NCBI RefSeq assembly: GCF_043641665.1
Contig: NC_092190.1
Location: forward strand, 5,889,048-5,953,047
Direction: 5' to 3'
Source of the DNA: Enoplosus armatus
Taxonomy: Eukaryota > Chordata > Actinopteri > Centrarchiformes > Enoplosidae
DNA: 64,000 bases
Position 1 is the stretch's first letter. The number at the start of each line of letters is the position of its first letter. Positions 54,001-63,575 of the stretch are shown piece by piece. The notes under the pieces were generated by a model, which was not told the DNA's origin, searched no databases, and saw nothing but the letters and a program-made list of their open reading frames with translations. A program made the position numbers and the translations under genes.

Positions 54001-57000
54001 GCATCTGCTACAGTATGAGGACATCAAAAATAAATTCAGAGGGCTTGTGACAGGGCTTGTGACCGCTCAATGTTTTCCAGGACACTGTGGTCACTGGAGT
54101 TCTCTTCCAGGAACTGGAAAGCTGCACTAAAGAATTCCAGGTTTCCCAGGATGCATGGGAACTGTGTGCAGGTATTTTCATGTTTTCTGCCTGGGTGTGC
54201 ATGCATGCGAGTAATCCTATGTGTGTAAGAGAGTAAGGGTGTCAGTGAGTGTCTCTTTATTTCTGCAACAAGAGGTTAAGATTCATGACTGCCGCTCATA
54301 CGTACCACAACGTTCACCTCCACCAGTGTGGCCGCTCCGAAGGCCAGCGCTGCAAAAATCATCCCTGTGGCCATTTTCCTTAGAGGCCTGATGGCAGAGA
54401 GAGTGTGTGACAGACAGACAGTCAACACTTTTATACATGTTGTATTCCTGTAAGCCCAGTGCGTGTTTACTATTGTGAAAGTCAAGCTTGATAAATCAGA
54501 AAGGTGACTTCCACATCAGTGTCCTGACTCATCTCCTGCCTGATGACTCCTGCCTCGTCCCGCCATTTTGTGGTTATGCCATCTGTTGCAAATGTGTTCT
54601 TTGCAGCCTGAGCTATTCTCCAAAAAGACTAAAAACAGTATCATAATAGAACTCTGTGCTATTTTTGTGTGTGAAACCACATTCGTACTTCTGGAAGGAT
54701 AGAGGGTGTTGTATGCTGTACAGGCTGTAAAGCCCCTTGAGGCAAATGATTTGTGATATTGAGCTACATAAATAAAATCAACTTGAAAATTGACTAGGTC
54801 CCCTTTCTTGAGAAGAACTGAAATGTGATCATTTATTATACAAAGCAAACCTTGTGTTTTGTAACACGCTCCCACTCAGATTACAATTGCAAATGTGTAC
54901 CTGTGCGCAGACATTTCCTTCATTCGTTGGCTGTTCATTCTCCTGAGGCATATTCATGGGATATAAATGTGAGGTCACATGGCTAATTTTCCCAGTTTAA
55001 GAGGCTCCTTAAATGCTCACGTCTGCAATAAAGATGGGGGTATCCAAAACAACACGCTTCTACTCACGTGATTTTGATTCTGCAAAGGCCAGCGAGCGGA
55101 TATATGAGGAGGTCAAAGATGGGCACAAAAAGAAGAATCAGCAGAGCGTTCAACATCTAGACAACAGGGAGGGAAAAGCACGTCTTTAAATGAGTCTATA
55201 AAAGCTCAGTAAAACTCGTAAAGTCATAAAGGTTAGAGTTCCACATGAATAAAAAGACTGGCTATGATTCAATATCAACAGTAAAGAGATGGCACTGATT
55301 AAGAACTGTAAAAGTGATTTCACGAGAATGGCCGCATCGCTCGCCAACAAGGCAAACATCGGTCGTCTTAAGTGCTTTACTTGAGATGTACTGACGTGAG
55401 TCTTTGTGTGTGTTTTCACATGACAACATGTTTTTCCTGATGGCTGGCAGATGTTCCATAAAAGCTAAAATATCAAATGTGCACAGAAGTCTTTAGGTAT
55501 TAGATAAGACACATTTGTTTAGGAAAATGCAACAAGACAATGATCCTAAAAATTGGGACAAGGCAACCATGAACATTTTACGGCCAAAAAGTCTCTCTAA
55601 ATTTAGAGCACCATGTACAAAAAGGTCTACAGTTCCAACACTGCTCGTCTGAGGTGAATGTAAACACCCTCAAATTAAAGGAATTGTTTGACATGTTGGG
55701 AAATTGGCAAACTTAGTTACTGTTGCTAAGCCCATCAAGCTTTCTGTTGTTGCACTGCACACATGCAGTGTACAATGATAACAGGGGCAGATTTACCACA
55801 CAAGATTCTTGGTAATTTTGGAAACAATGCGGCCTCATGCACATAATTTCAGCATGTGGAGAAACACAAAGCTTGACAGTCAGTGAACACGTTGTGTTTT
55901 GTTTGTTCAATCAGCACACAAACAGGGAAGGAAAAAATGGCTGATCATTTAAACACAGTCGTCCTGGCCATGGTATAAGTGATAATGCATTCTAAGTTGT
56001 ACATGAAATATAATATATATATATATAGATATATATATCTATATATATATATATACAGTATATATATATGAGTTCATTAGAGGAAACGCAAGTCCATTTC
56101 ACCGCGTCACAGTGTTCCTTATTCACCTCTTCTAGTATTTTCTTAAATCACAACTTTCATTTTTGCTTATTCCACTGAGAGTGGGAGGACCAGCACGTAC
56201 CTGCATTTGGTCAGGCTTAATGACGAAGGAATCTCCCTGTAATACAGCAAGATGATTTCAGCTCAACAGGACAGCCATTTAAACTTTAACTTCAAAAATC
56301 TAACAGGGTGTGCAGGGTTCGCCCAATAAAGTTCACTTAAACCTGATGATTGTATGATTTATCAAGCCCATAAACAATGTAATTTACTGGAATAATATGA
56401 ACTGCAACAACACCCGAACAAAGGGAGAGTCTTTTACAGGACAGTTTGTGCAATCAGATGAATATCAAAACCCACCCACTGATATCAAAGTGCAATAAAA
56501 GATCTTATCAGCTCTTTAAAATGTTGACAGCATTATTATTTTATGTAAGGGAACTCTTACAAAAGCCATGTTCATCCTTGTGGCTTGAAGTGTCCAGCGG
56601 GAACCCTGCAATAAAGAAAAACACTGACTGTTACTGTCATGGTAGTTTAAGGCTACAGCTCGGCTGCTAGCTTAGAGAAATCACCCTTTAACCACAGCCG
56701 ACTCGTTTTTGTTTGTTTTCCTGAAGAGGAAGATAATGAAGAACCAGTAAACATTCCTTCCGAGGAAGACGTGGATTTGTTTGTTTGTTTTGACACTTTT
56801 TCAATCAGTCAGTTTTTTAAATGAAGAATGAGTTCAGGAGGAATGAAATTCAGGAATGTTGAATGTGGCTTTGAGGTTTTCCATAATCAGACGGTTGTGT
56901 TGCGTTTTGGCCAGAGGAGAAGATAACAGACAGTTATGGGATTTTATAAGAGTGCTATGACACAAAACCTTGTGCTGACTGAGAAGACTGGTCATGTATG

Positions 57001-60000
57001 TGCAATCATATATGATACTTGATTTAAACACTAAAAACTCAATAATGGCTTCTTCATTCTTCAGTAAAATGAAGTTGCTGCTGCACTGTTACTTAAACAT
57101 GCAGGTCAAATTAAAAGTCAAGAGAACAGACTACTACAGCTGTGTCCCAGCTGCACACTACATCTAAAATCTGTATGTGAGTCATTATCATGATGGCATT
57201 AGTTTTTGCTCTGATGAAAAGTGGGTCAGTCTTCGGTTTGCCCGTCATTGTTAAAGCAATATTCAATATTTTGGCAAATATGCTTATTTGCTTTCAATCA
57301 GACATTCTCATGTCAACCGGCGGCTGGTTAGTTTAGCTTTGCATAAAGATTGGAAATGGCCATTGGACACAGGTAGCCTCGCTCTGTCCACAGTAACAAA
57401 GCTCCTCTAAAGCATCTAAAGCTCACAAATGTTGTATCTCGTTTGTTTAATCAGCACAAAAACTGAAGTGAAACAGTGACAATTCAACGTTTTACAGGGG
57501 GATTATGTGTCTGACTTATTTTTTTTACCAGGACCAAGTAAACTTCCTGGAGTCTCCACTGGTTGCCTGGCAACTGTTCAAGAGGCTGATGGGAATGTAA
57601 TTCGTTTTGCAGGTACGTAGTCATAAATCAAAGTATTAGGCACCTGATGATGCTAGATGAAAAGTCAAAGGATTTTAAAAGTGACTGCAATTCACCCTGA
57701 GGAGGACATGAACGTCTGAACCAAATTACATGGTAATCCGTCCAATAGGTGTCGAGATATTTCAGTCCAGACCAAAGTGGTGGACCGACAGAACGACATT
57801 TCCATCCCTAGAGCCTCTTTTGACTTTTTCAGTGTATGAAATGTGTATTTTGGACACATTAAGTTGAGGAGCTTTTGTTGCGACAGTTTATAAGTCTGTT
57901 GCCTTCACGTACCTGCTGATCAAACAAAGCCCAGAACATTGGCAGCGGGATGTAAAGCACCAAAACCCGCAGCACCATTTTAATCTCCTGGATCAGACGC
58001 TTCTGTTAACACACAAACACATGGACTGGACTGGATTATTGATGCATTGAAACCACAATCCAAATGATGGATTCAAGTGCTACCCTCAGAAAAGACTCTC
58101 CGACAAATACAAATCTTACAGAGTACTTGTCCTCAGCCCAGTCCAACCAGTGCTTCCTCTGAGGGTCATTCTTTGATCTATTCCAGCGGTTTTTGATGGC
58201 AAACTGCAAACAGAAGCAGAGGCAATGTGCAAATTTCATACCTTTATTACAAAATTATTCTTGACGGTAAATTAAACTGAATTAATCTGTTTGCAGTTTA
58301 ATAAATCATTTGATTCGACTCGGGAGGACTGGGAGATGACTCACCCCGATGCAATTGCAGACTTCCAATAGGATGTTTCCCTGGGGAGGATTCCTCTTGT
58401 ATAGCCCGCTGCCAGCACTGAACACAACTGCACAAGATGGATGAAGCGTTAGAGTGGACTGAAGAAAACAGTTTATGTTGGAAATGGTTCAATTACTCTA
58501 CTTTCCTGCTATCAGAAGTGCCAACATACTAACATCAGCTTACTTTGTCCCCCGAACCAACATGAGAAGAAACAGCAGAAACAGTAGTTTACCTTTTAAG
58601 GGTGTTTTTTTTCCAGTAATATCTGAATCATGCAGTCAGAATGTGGCTTATGAAATGCTATCGAGTAATAAACTCTCACCCTCATTGCTATGTGTCTGTG
58701 GCGCCTCCACTAATAAAACCACAGTTTGTTTTCACAGTGAGCGTTCAGCCAAGCATGAATCCCGTCAGGATCAGTGGGTACGGGGATTCAGAGGCAGAGA
58801 CAACTGACTGTCAGGACGTATGTGAAGGGCACCTTGATCAAGAGGAAGCCCGGCCATCAAAAAGCTGGACTTCACACAAACATGCTCTCAGCATGCAGAT
58901 CGCAGCCTGAACTAGGCTTAGATGCTGAAATGCGACAGTTAATTGGGATGCTGATATTATGATGTTGTGATTTTAAAACTGGGGCATTACGTTGCAGCCT
59001 GGTGTTTTTGAAAGTAAGTGCATTTATGTTTTGTTTTATGGCTTTCCTAAGCACAAATGTTCTTTAGTAGAAGATTTGCATTTCACATCCATACAGCTTG
59101 CTTGCATTCACACTCATCAGTATTGGACAAGTTAACATTTTGACCTGATGATGGAACTACATTAAAAGTCAGGGGATCATCAAAGTCATCCATGGAATAG
59201 CTGTTGAGATATTTCAGTCTGGACCAAAGTGGTTGACCAGATTTTTTTACTTTCGAATATCGCTAGTTAGCCTCACTCCTTATAGAACAGAGTGGAGAGC
59301 GTTACGCAGTCGCTGCCAGTACTTTCACTACTACGTGGATTACATCTGACTGGATGATGTTACAGGTGGATGGACTCTCACCTAAAGCCACGACCATCAG
59401 AGCTGCAGGAACCCCGAAGGCCAGAGCGTAGCAGTCACCGCCGAAACACTGCACATCACCTGCAGGAGCCAATCCAGCGTTAACGGCATCAACACAGTGG
59501 ACCTCACTGGGCAAACAATATGTGTTGAACATTCAGAGTGCTCACCTCTCAGCATGGGTGTAATCACGGTCGACAAGAGGCTCCCAGCGTTGATCGACAT
59601 GTAGAAAATGGAGAAGAATTTCTGCCTCTCGCTGACCTGGAGGTGATCAAAGAAATAATCAGGAGACACTTTACATTTTTTGTTTGACTTTTATAAGTAC
59701 AATAAATATTTCATTTTGTGATCTTTCAGTCCCCAGTTCTATAATTCTAGCACTGCAGAAGTTTGTGTAACCCATTTTTAATTTGTTTTTAATTGTTCTA
59801 CTCTGGCAATCCTAAGTTAAAGCTGCATTTGTCTATTTTAGTCTCAATAGGGGGCAGACAAACAAACAAGCTGACAGACCAACAACTTATATAACTTATA
59901 TGACTAACGTGTTTGAAAAGAATTACCGATTTACAAATCCTGCATACACTGAGGATATTATTATTAATTTGGCGTCTTGTTTAAGTCCAACGTTCACTCT

Positions 60001-60471
60001 CCACAAACTGTCGCTCTTTAGCTGCAGATGTTTCACTTTGTTCATGTAAAACCGTAAAACCAAAACAATGAGTTAAAAGAGGCTCTGTAAAGCTGGAGAG
60101 TTCTCTGTGATTTCAGCATTATAAACACATAAACATTTAAAGTCAATGGGAACCAAAACTAATACACATGGACTCCCAACATTTAAAGCTCTGTGTGGTT
60201 TTATTCCCATAACCTTGTGCTGATTTTTTATGAGTGTACTACTGTGGCACAACAGTTAAGCAGCTATGATGTTCACGGCTTTTACTGACTCATTTCACAG
60301 AATGTTTTTCTCACTGTGTCCTTCAAAGACAAAACAAACAGTACAAGCCGAAGAGGAGGTGTCTTACATGCTCCTCCTCAAACTGGTCTCCTCCAAACGC
60401 CGACACACAGGGTTTGATTCCTCCGGTGCCGAAGGCTATGAGTATAAGACCCACCATGGACAGAGCGCTGC

Positions 60472-60513
<42 letters not shown>

Positions 60514-63500
60514 TGCAGTGCTGATGATGCTGTAGATACTGAAACTATTCATCTATTAATTGATTGTAGTCGACCAACAGAAAATGTATACATTGTGATA
60601 ATCAATTAAGTGTTGAATTAATTTATCAAGGAGGTGTTGGAGCTGTTTACTCACAGAAGAACTTATCTAGCGCTAAAACAGTTTTGATTCACGTGATTAA
60701 TCTGTTAATAATCTAAGTCATTTATCGAGCAAAAATGTTGAACGTTTGTTGGTTCTAGTTTGTAAAGAGTAAAGATTTGATGCCTTTTTCTGTTTCATTG
60801 TAAAATGAACATCTTTGTTCCTGTTGGACTGCTGGTTGGATAAAATATGCAGTTTGAGGATGTTATCTCGGACTTTGGGAACTTGCGATGATCATCTATT
60901 AATGTCTAATTGACTATCTAACAGTTGTAGAAAGTAACTAAGTATATTTACTCAAGTTCTGTACTGAAGTACAATTTTGAGGTACTGCTACCACTGCTTT
61001 ATACTTGAACTCCACTACATTTCTGAGACAATTACTGCACTTTTTTACTGCCCTACATTTATTCTAAAGCTGAAGTTACTAGTTACTTTACAGATATAGA
61101 TTATTAATACAAAATAGAATCAACAAATAAATGGTGATATATTAATTTAGGCTAAGCTACCCAACAGCATATAAAGTAGTTAACAGCCTCATCGGTACCA
61201 GCTGCAACATTAAAGTGTTGTACATTAATGCAACAGTATTTATAATCCAATAACATAATATGTATGATTTTGAAATGGGCCATTCTGCATAATGAGTACT
61301 TTTACTTTTGCTACTTTAAAGTATGTTTTAATGTTAATACTTTTGTACTTTTACTCGAGTAAAAGTCCAAATACACTGTGGTATTGCTACTTTTACTTAG
61401 GTAAAAGCAATCTAATGATGCGTCTAATCAACATATGAATCCATCATGAAAATAATCGTTCAAACTGTCAACTCCACACGAGTGAATCAGCTTCTGATAA
61501 CTCACATGTGCACATCTCTGTTTCCCACAACGGGAATGGCTCCGACCGACTTGACCACATGGCCGATCACGTAGACAATGGACAGGTAGATGATGGTCCT
61601 GTTGAGAGCAAACCGTGATTACGCACATTCAGCGCTGCACTCTTATTATTATGAGAGCTGTGTGTGTCCAGAGTGATTCATCTCCACGAATAGATGGTGT
61701 TACACAATGTAGACAAAGCTCCCAGGTTAAAGGGTTTGTTTTATTCCTCACATTTACACACCTACCACACCCCAGATATCTCAAAACCTCTGTTTGCATG
61801 GCTCGATACCACTGTTTTTTTTTCGTGATTTTGGACTAACTGACCCTTTAATGCATATGGGGATGAAGGACTCAGGGACTCACTTGAATTTTCCGAGCCA
61901 GGAGTCTGCGATGAGAGCTCCCAGTATGGGTGTGAAGTAGCAGAGGCTACTGAAGGCGTGGTAGACAGCGGTGGAGAGGTTCTTGTCCCAGTGCAGGTAG
62001 GTGAGGAAGTAGAGCGTCAGCACCGCTGTGAACAAACACACAAGCATGAGCAGTGACCCAGCTCAGGGGATGGATGCTCCTAAGTCCACATGTAAAAGTC
62101 CAAATATCTCAAAACATTTTCCAAAGACACCAACTTTGTTAGTCTGAATTTTGGGGGGATGTGTTTAAAATGATGCGCATGACATGTAGAACATTTCCAT
62201 TTGATGGAGTTGTTCAGCCATGTTGAATATTTTACTTAGTGGAAACATCTTATAGCTAATGAAGAAAAGGAACAAAATGATACAAGCTATTCATGACATA
62301 CTGTCAGAAAGTGTGGAATAAGATGATTTTTTTCCAACCTTAAAGCTACTTAAGGGGAAATGAATCACTTGGGATGTTAAGGGGATAAACTCTAGTGTTA
62401 GTTGTTACTGGCCTGGACGTGTTTTTCATCACTACGCAAGTCGTCACAGTCCAATAGGAGTCATGTTTACCATTACGCTTGCGCACAGTTTGTCCAACAT
62501 ACGTTGAAGTAAACATCACAACTCATATTGTAAACTCAACAACCTGCCAGAGTAGTATTTGTCTGCCGTTTGAGGGCAGTTTTCTGGTAGTAAATACTGT
62601 AAACTTTTTATTCAAGGTCCACTTACTAGCTTTTTCCTGATCTTCCAACTGAACTGTTGAAAGCTTTGGAAAAAAGCTAGTTAGTAGACCTCGAGTTTTG
62701 TTTTTTGATTTTTTTTCAAACTGCGGTCAAGAATGAACTTTCACGCTCAGCTCAAATTATGAGGTCACAAGGACCACAAGAGCACACCAAAACAAATGGT
62801 GTGTGAACTCAGAGACCACCCAAAGCTACACATTTGCAGGCAGCATCCATGGAAGTAGGTAAGTTTTTTAGTAGTTTTTTAGAAGTAGTAAGTAATTTAT
62901 CAAGCAAATTCTGGGGTTCCAGCTCCTCAGACGTGAGCTGTTTTTTTTCTTTGTTTTATTTCATTGTAAATCAAACATCTTTGGCTTTTTGACTGCGGCT
63001 CAAACAAAACACATTTGAAGATCAATCATGATCTGCTAAATGAATATGGATACTTATAGTTCTCACAACTACCTTTCAAATCCTCAAATGAAACACTTCC
63101 CTGCTATAAATTAGCATCAATCCTAATCTTCAAGTGAAATTACTGACACAATGCGTCAATTTAAACAGCCTGAAGATGATTTTTTATGTGTGTGTGTGTG
63201 TGTGAAGCCGATTGAAGTAATGTGACCGACAGACATGTGAGTGTAAGTGAGGTCATGTGAGAGGAAGACAAGAGACTCCAGCTTTGTGTTAGCTGTGTCT
63301 GTTATATTGCCCTCATTGACCGTCACTATGTTAACCAGTTTAACGAGCATCAGTACTCATTCAACTTTGAGTCAAGGACTTTTCACAGTTAAATTCAAAG
63401 AGCTTAAAGCTGCTCTGTGAACACAGAATCCCGCTCTTCAGCTCGATCTATACGACCACATGTTGCCCAGACAGACAGTGTGCATACCTTTCATGCCATA

Positions 63501-63575
63501 GTAGGAGAAGCGCTCACAGAACTCATTCACCACTATGAAGCAGATGCTGGCCGGGTAATTGGTCCCACATAGTTT
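48644..63575 (-). CDS. slc15a2: slc15a2 (PEPT2-type proton/oligopeptide cotransporter); gene span, 5' end outside the window
   Basis: Twenty-one exons join without a phase error into 702 codons plus stop. Human PEPT2 has 729 residues, so only about the first 40 are missing to the right. The family moves di- and tripeptides with protons across the plasma membrane. Visible are the ExxER motif ([11 protein letters not shown]), the essential transport histidine in [11 protein letters not shown], both PTR2 signatures ([19 protein letters not shown] and [16 protein letters not shown]), [15 protein letters not shown], a large extracellular loop with sequons NVT, NHT and NKT, and [16 protein letters not shown]. 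The tail is acidic and ends STRL, a PDZ ligand. Some stretches resemble PEPT1 more, but [17 protein letters not shown] and linkage to hspbap1 and slc49a4 favour slc15a2. It converges on hspbap1. Confidence 0.93.
49486..49590 (-). CDS. slc15a2: slc15a2 exon, second from the 3' end
   Basis: 35 codons, [20 protein letters not shown] through AGLEQ. This is the next-to-last helix, conserved in the family. Confidence 0.96.
50489..50632 (-). CDS. slc15a2: slc15a2 exon with [16 protein letters not shown]
   Basis: 48 codons. [18 protein letters not shown] is helix 10, and its glutamate (GEV) is a conserved transport residue. Confidence 0.96.
50725..50824 (-). CDS. slc15a2: slc15a2 exon, end of the extracellular domain
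   Basis: 33 codons plus a base, including [12 protein letters not shown], a PEPT2-like phrase. The acceptor TAG just before ATACCC is chosen because it yields RGEYP with the previous exon. Confidence 0.93.
51006..51033. repeat. (CT)14 microsatellite
   Basis: A short pyrimidine dinucleotide run in an slc15a2 intron, just left of the retroposon at 51197-51535. Confidence 0.9.
51197..51535 (+). mobile_element. retroposon 3' end, copy 1
   Basis: It includes CCTGGGAGAGGGACCCCTCC, GTAAAGCCCCTTGAGGCAAA, GGGCTATATAAATAAAATTG and a short TTGACTTGACTTGA tail. This is the 3' end of a common fish non-LTR-type element. It may start further left. It is antisense to slc15a2. Confidence 0.7.
51539..51646 (-). 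CDS. slc15a2: slc15a2 exon, extracellular domain
   Basis: It encodes [15 protein letters not shown] and the sequon NKT. The donor GTGAGTAGT is followed at once by the tail of a retroposon. Confidence 0.93.
51811..51857 (-). CDS. slc15a2: slc15a2 exon, extracellular domain (47 nt)
   Basis: It encodes [15 protein letters not shown] and two bases of arginine. It is short but in phase with both neighbours. Confidence 0.88.
52638..52802 (-). CDS. slc15a2: slc15a2 exon, extracellular domain (55 codons)
   Basis: It starts [15 protein letters not shown] and holds the sequon NHT. The acceptor is TGTCAG and the donor GTGAGT. Confidence 0.92.
53692..53817 (-). CDS. slc15a2: slc15a2 exon, start of the extracellular domain
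   Basis: 42 codons with [16 protein letters not shown], aligned to the human LQVLNLADD region. The acceptor is GCTAG and the donor GTAACC. Confidence 0.92.
54306..54387 (-). CDS. slc15a2: slc15a2 exon, helix 9
   Basis: It encodes [19 protein letters not shown] and the helix end. The upstream AG (ATCAG) is chosen so that PLRKM is kept. Confidence 0.94.
54695..54790 (+). mobile_element. retroposon 3' end, copy 2 (fragment)
   Basis: It shares GTATGCTGTACAGGCTGTAA, AGCCCCTTGAGGCAAA and ATAAATAAAATCAACTTG with the copy at 51197-51535, with more differences, and so is probably older. Confidence 0.7.
55068..55156 (-). CDS. slc15a2: slc15a2 exon, helix 8
   Basis: It encodes [20 protein letters not shown] and LAGLCRIKI. 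The donor is GTGAGT. Confidence 0.95.
56010..56070. repeat. AT dinucleotide palindrome
   Basis: Alternating AT/TA runs with symmetric AGATATATATATCT in the middle, in an slc15a2 intron. Confidence 0.85.
56201..56236 (-). CDS. slc15a2: slc15a2 microexon (36 nt)
   Basis: Twelve codons, [12 protein letters not shown], matching the family phrase ending QPDQMQ. Phase 0 on both sides. Confidence 0.93.
56561..56605 (-). CDS. slc15a2: slc15a2 exon (45 nt)
   Basis: Fifteen codons, [15 protein letters not shown], continuing FDQQ of the previous exon. The donor is GTAAGA. Confidence 0.95.
57655..57830 (+). repeat. dispersed repeat family C, plus orientation
   Basis: It contains TTACATGGTAATCCGTCC, GAGATATTTCAGTCCAGACC, AAAGTGGTGGACC and ATTTCCATCCCTAGAGCC. 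Confidence 0.65.
57913..58002 (-). CDS. slc15a2: slc15a2 exon, helix 7
   Basis: Thirty codons with [14 protein letters not shown], a highly conserved part of the peptide-binding region. Confidence 0.96.
58120..58203 (-). CDS. slc15a2: slc15a2 exon, cytosolic loop
   Basis: 28 codons, [20 protein letters not shown] to DKYS. HWLDWA is conserved in both PEPT1 and PEPT2. Confidence 0.95.
58345..58427 (-). CDS. slc15a2: slc15a2 exon, end of helix 6 and loop
   Basis: It encodes [20 protein letters not shown] and the loop after it. The donor is GTGAGT. Confidence 0.94.
59150..59255 (+). repeat. dispersed repeat family C, plus orientation, fragment
   Basis: It contains GAGATATTTCAGTCTGGACC and AAAGTGGTTGACC, as in the copy at 57655-57830. 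Confidence 0.6.
59382..59459 (-). CDS. slc15a2: slc15a2 exon, helix 6
   Basis: It encodes [20 protein letters not shown] and MVVAL. QCFG is the PEPT2-like form of this loop. Confidence 0.95.
59546..59636 (-). CDS. slc15a2: slc15a2 exon, PTR2 signature INAGS
   Basis: It encodes [13 protein letters not shown] then [17 protein letters not shown]. The donor is GTGAGC. Confidence 0.96.
59816..60200 (+). repeat. dispersed repeat family B, second copy
   Basis: It starts TAAAGCTGCATTTG and contains GGGGGCA and AACCAAAACAATGAG, in the same order as at 15838-16365. Confidence 0.5.
60368..60467 (-). CDS. slc15a2: slc15a2 exon, PTR2 signature GTGGIKPC
   Basis: 100 nt encoding [11 protein letters not shown] and [19 protein letters not shown]. 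Its acceptor is a GT tract ending GTGTTGCAG. Skipping it would shift the frame. Confidence 0.96.
60473..60510 (-). repeat. (GT)19 microsatellite, in the gene's sense, forming a 3' splice site
   Basis: Written CA on the plus strand. In slc15a2 sense it is a 38-nt GT run followed by TGCAG and the exon at 60467. Confidence 0.98.
60600..60930 (-). repeat. dispersed repeat family A, minus orientation
   Basis: It contains TTATCGAGCAAAAATGTTG, TTTCTGTTTCATTGTAAAAT and TTTGGGAACTTGCGATGATC. Confidence 0.55.
60925..61410 (+). repeat. dispersed repeat family D, long copy
   Basis: It begins near AGTAACTAAGTATATTTACT and ends near TTTTACTTAGGTAAAAGCAA. Internally it has TTGAACTCCACTACATTTC and the palindrome-like CTTTTACTCGAGTAAAAG. 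It is about 480 bp and non-coding. Confidence 0.6.
61506..61598 (-). CDS. slc15a2: slc15a2 exon, helix 3
   Basis: It encodes [19 protein letters not shown] and PVVGNRDVH, ending in phase 2 before GTGAGT. Confidence 0.95.
61884..62025 (-). CDS. slc15a2: slc15a2 exon, helices 1-2 with the transport histidine
   Basis: It encodes [32 protein letters not shown] and IADSWLGKF. The histidine in VYHAF corresponds to the essential one known in PEPT1 and PEPT2. Confidence 0.96.
62875..63040 (-). repeat. dispersed repeat family A, minus orientation
   Basis: It contains TTATCAAGCAAATTCTGGGG and TTATTTCATTGTAAATCAAA, as in the copy at 60600-60930. Confidence 0.5.
63488..63575 (-). CDS. slc15a2: slc15a2 first exon in the window, with the ExxER motif
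   Basis: 29 codons, [19 protein letters not shown] then [10 protein letters not shown]. It is probably coding exon 2, since the human protein has about 40 residues before this point and no ATG-bearing exon was found between 63576 and 64000. Confidence 0.96.
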
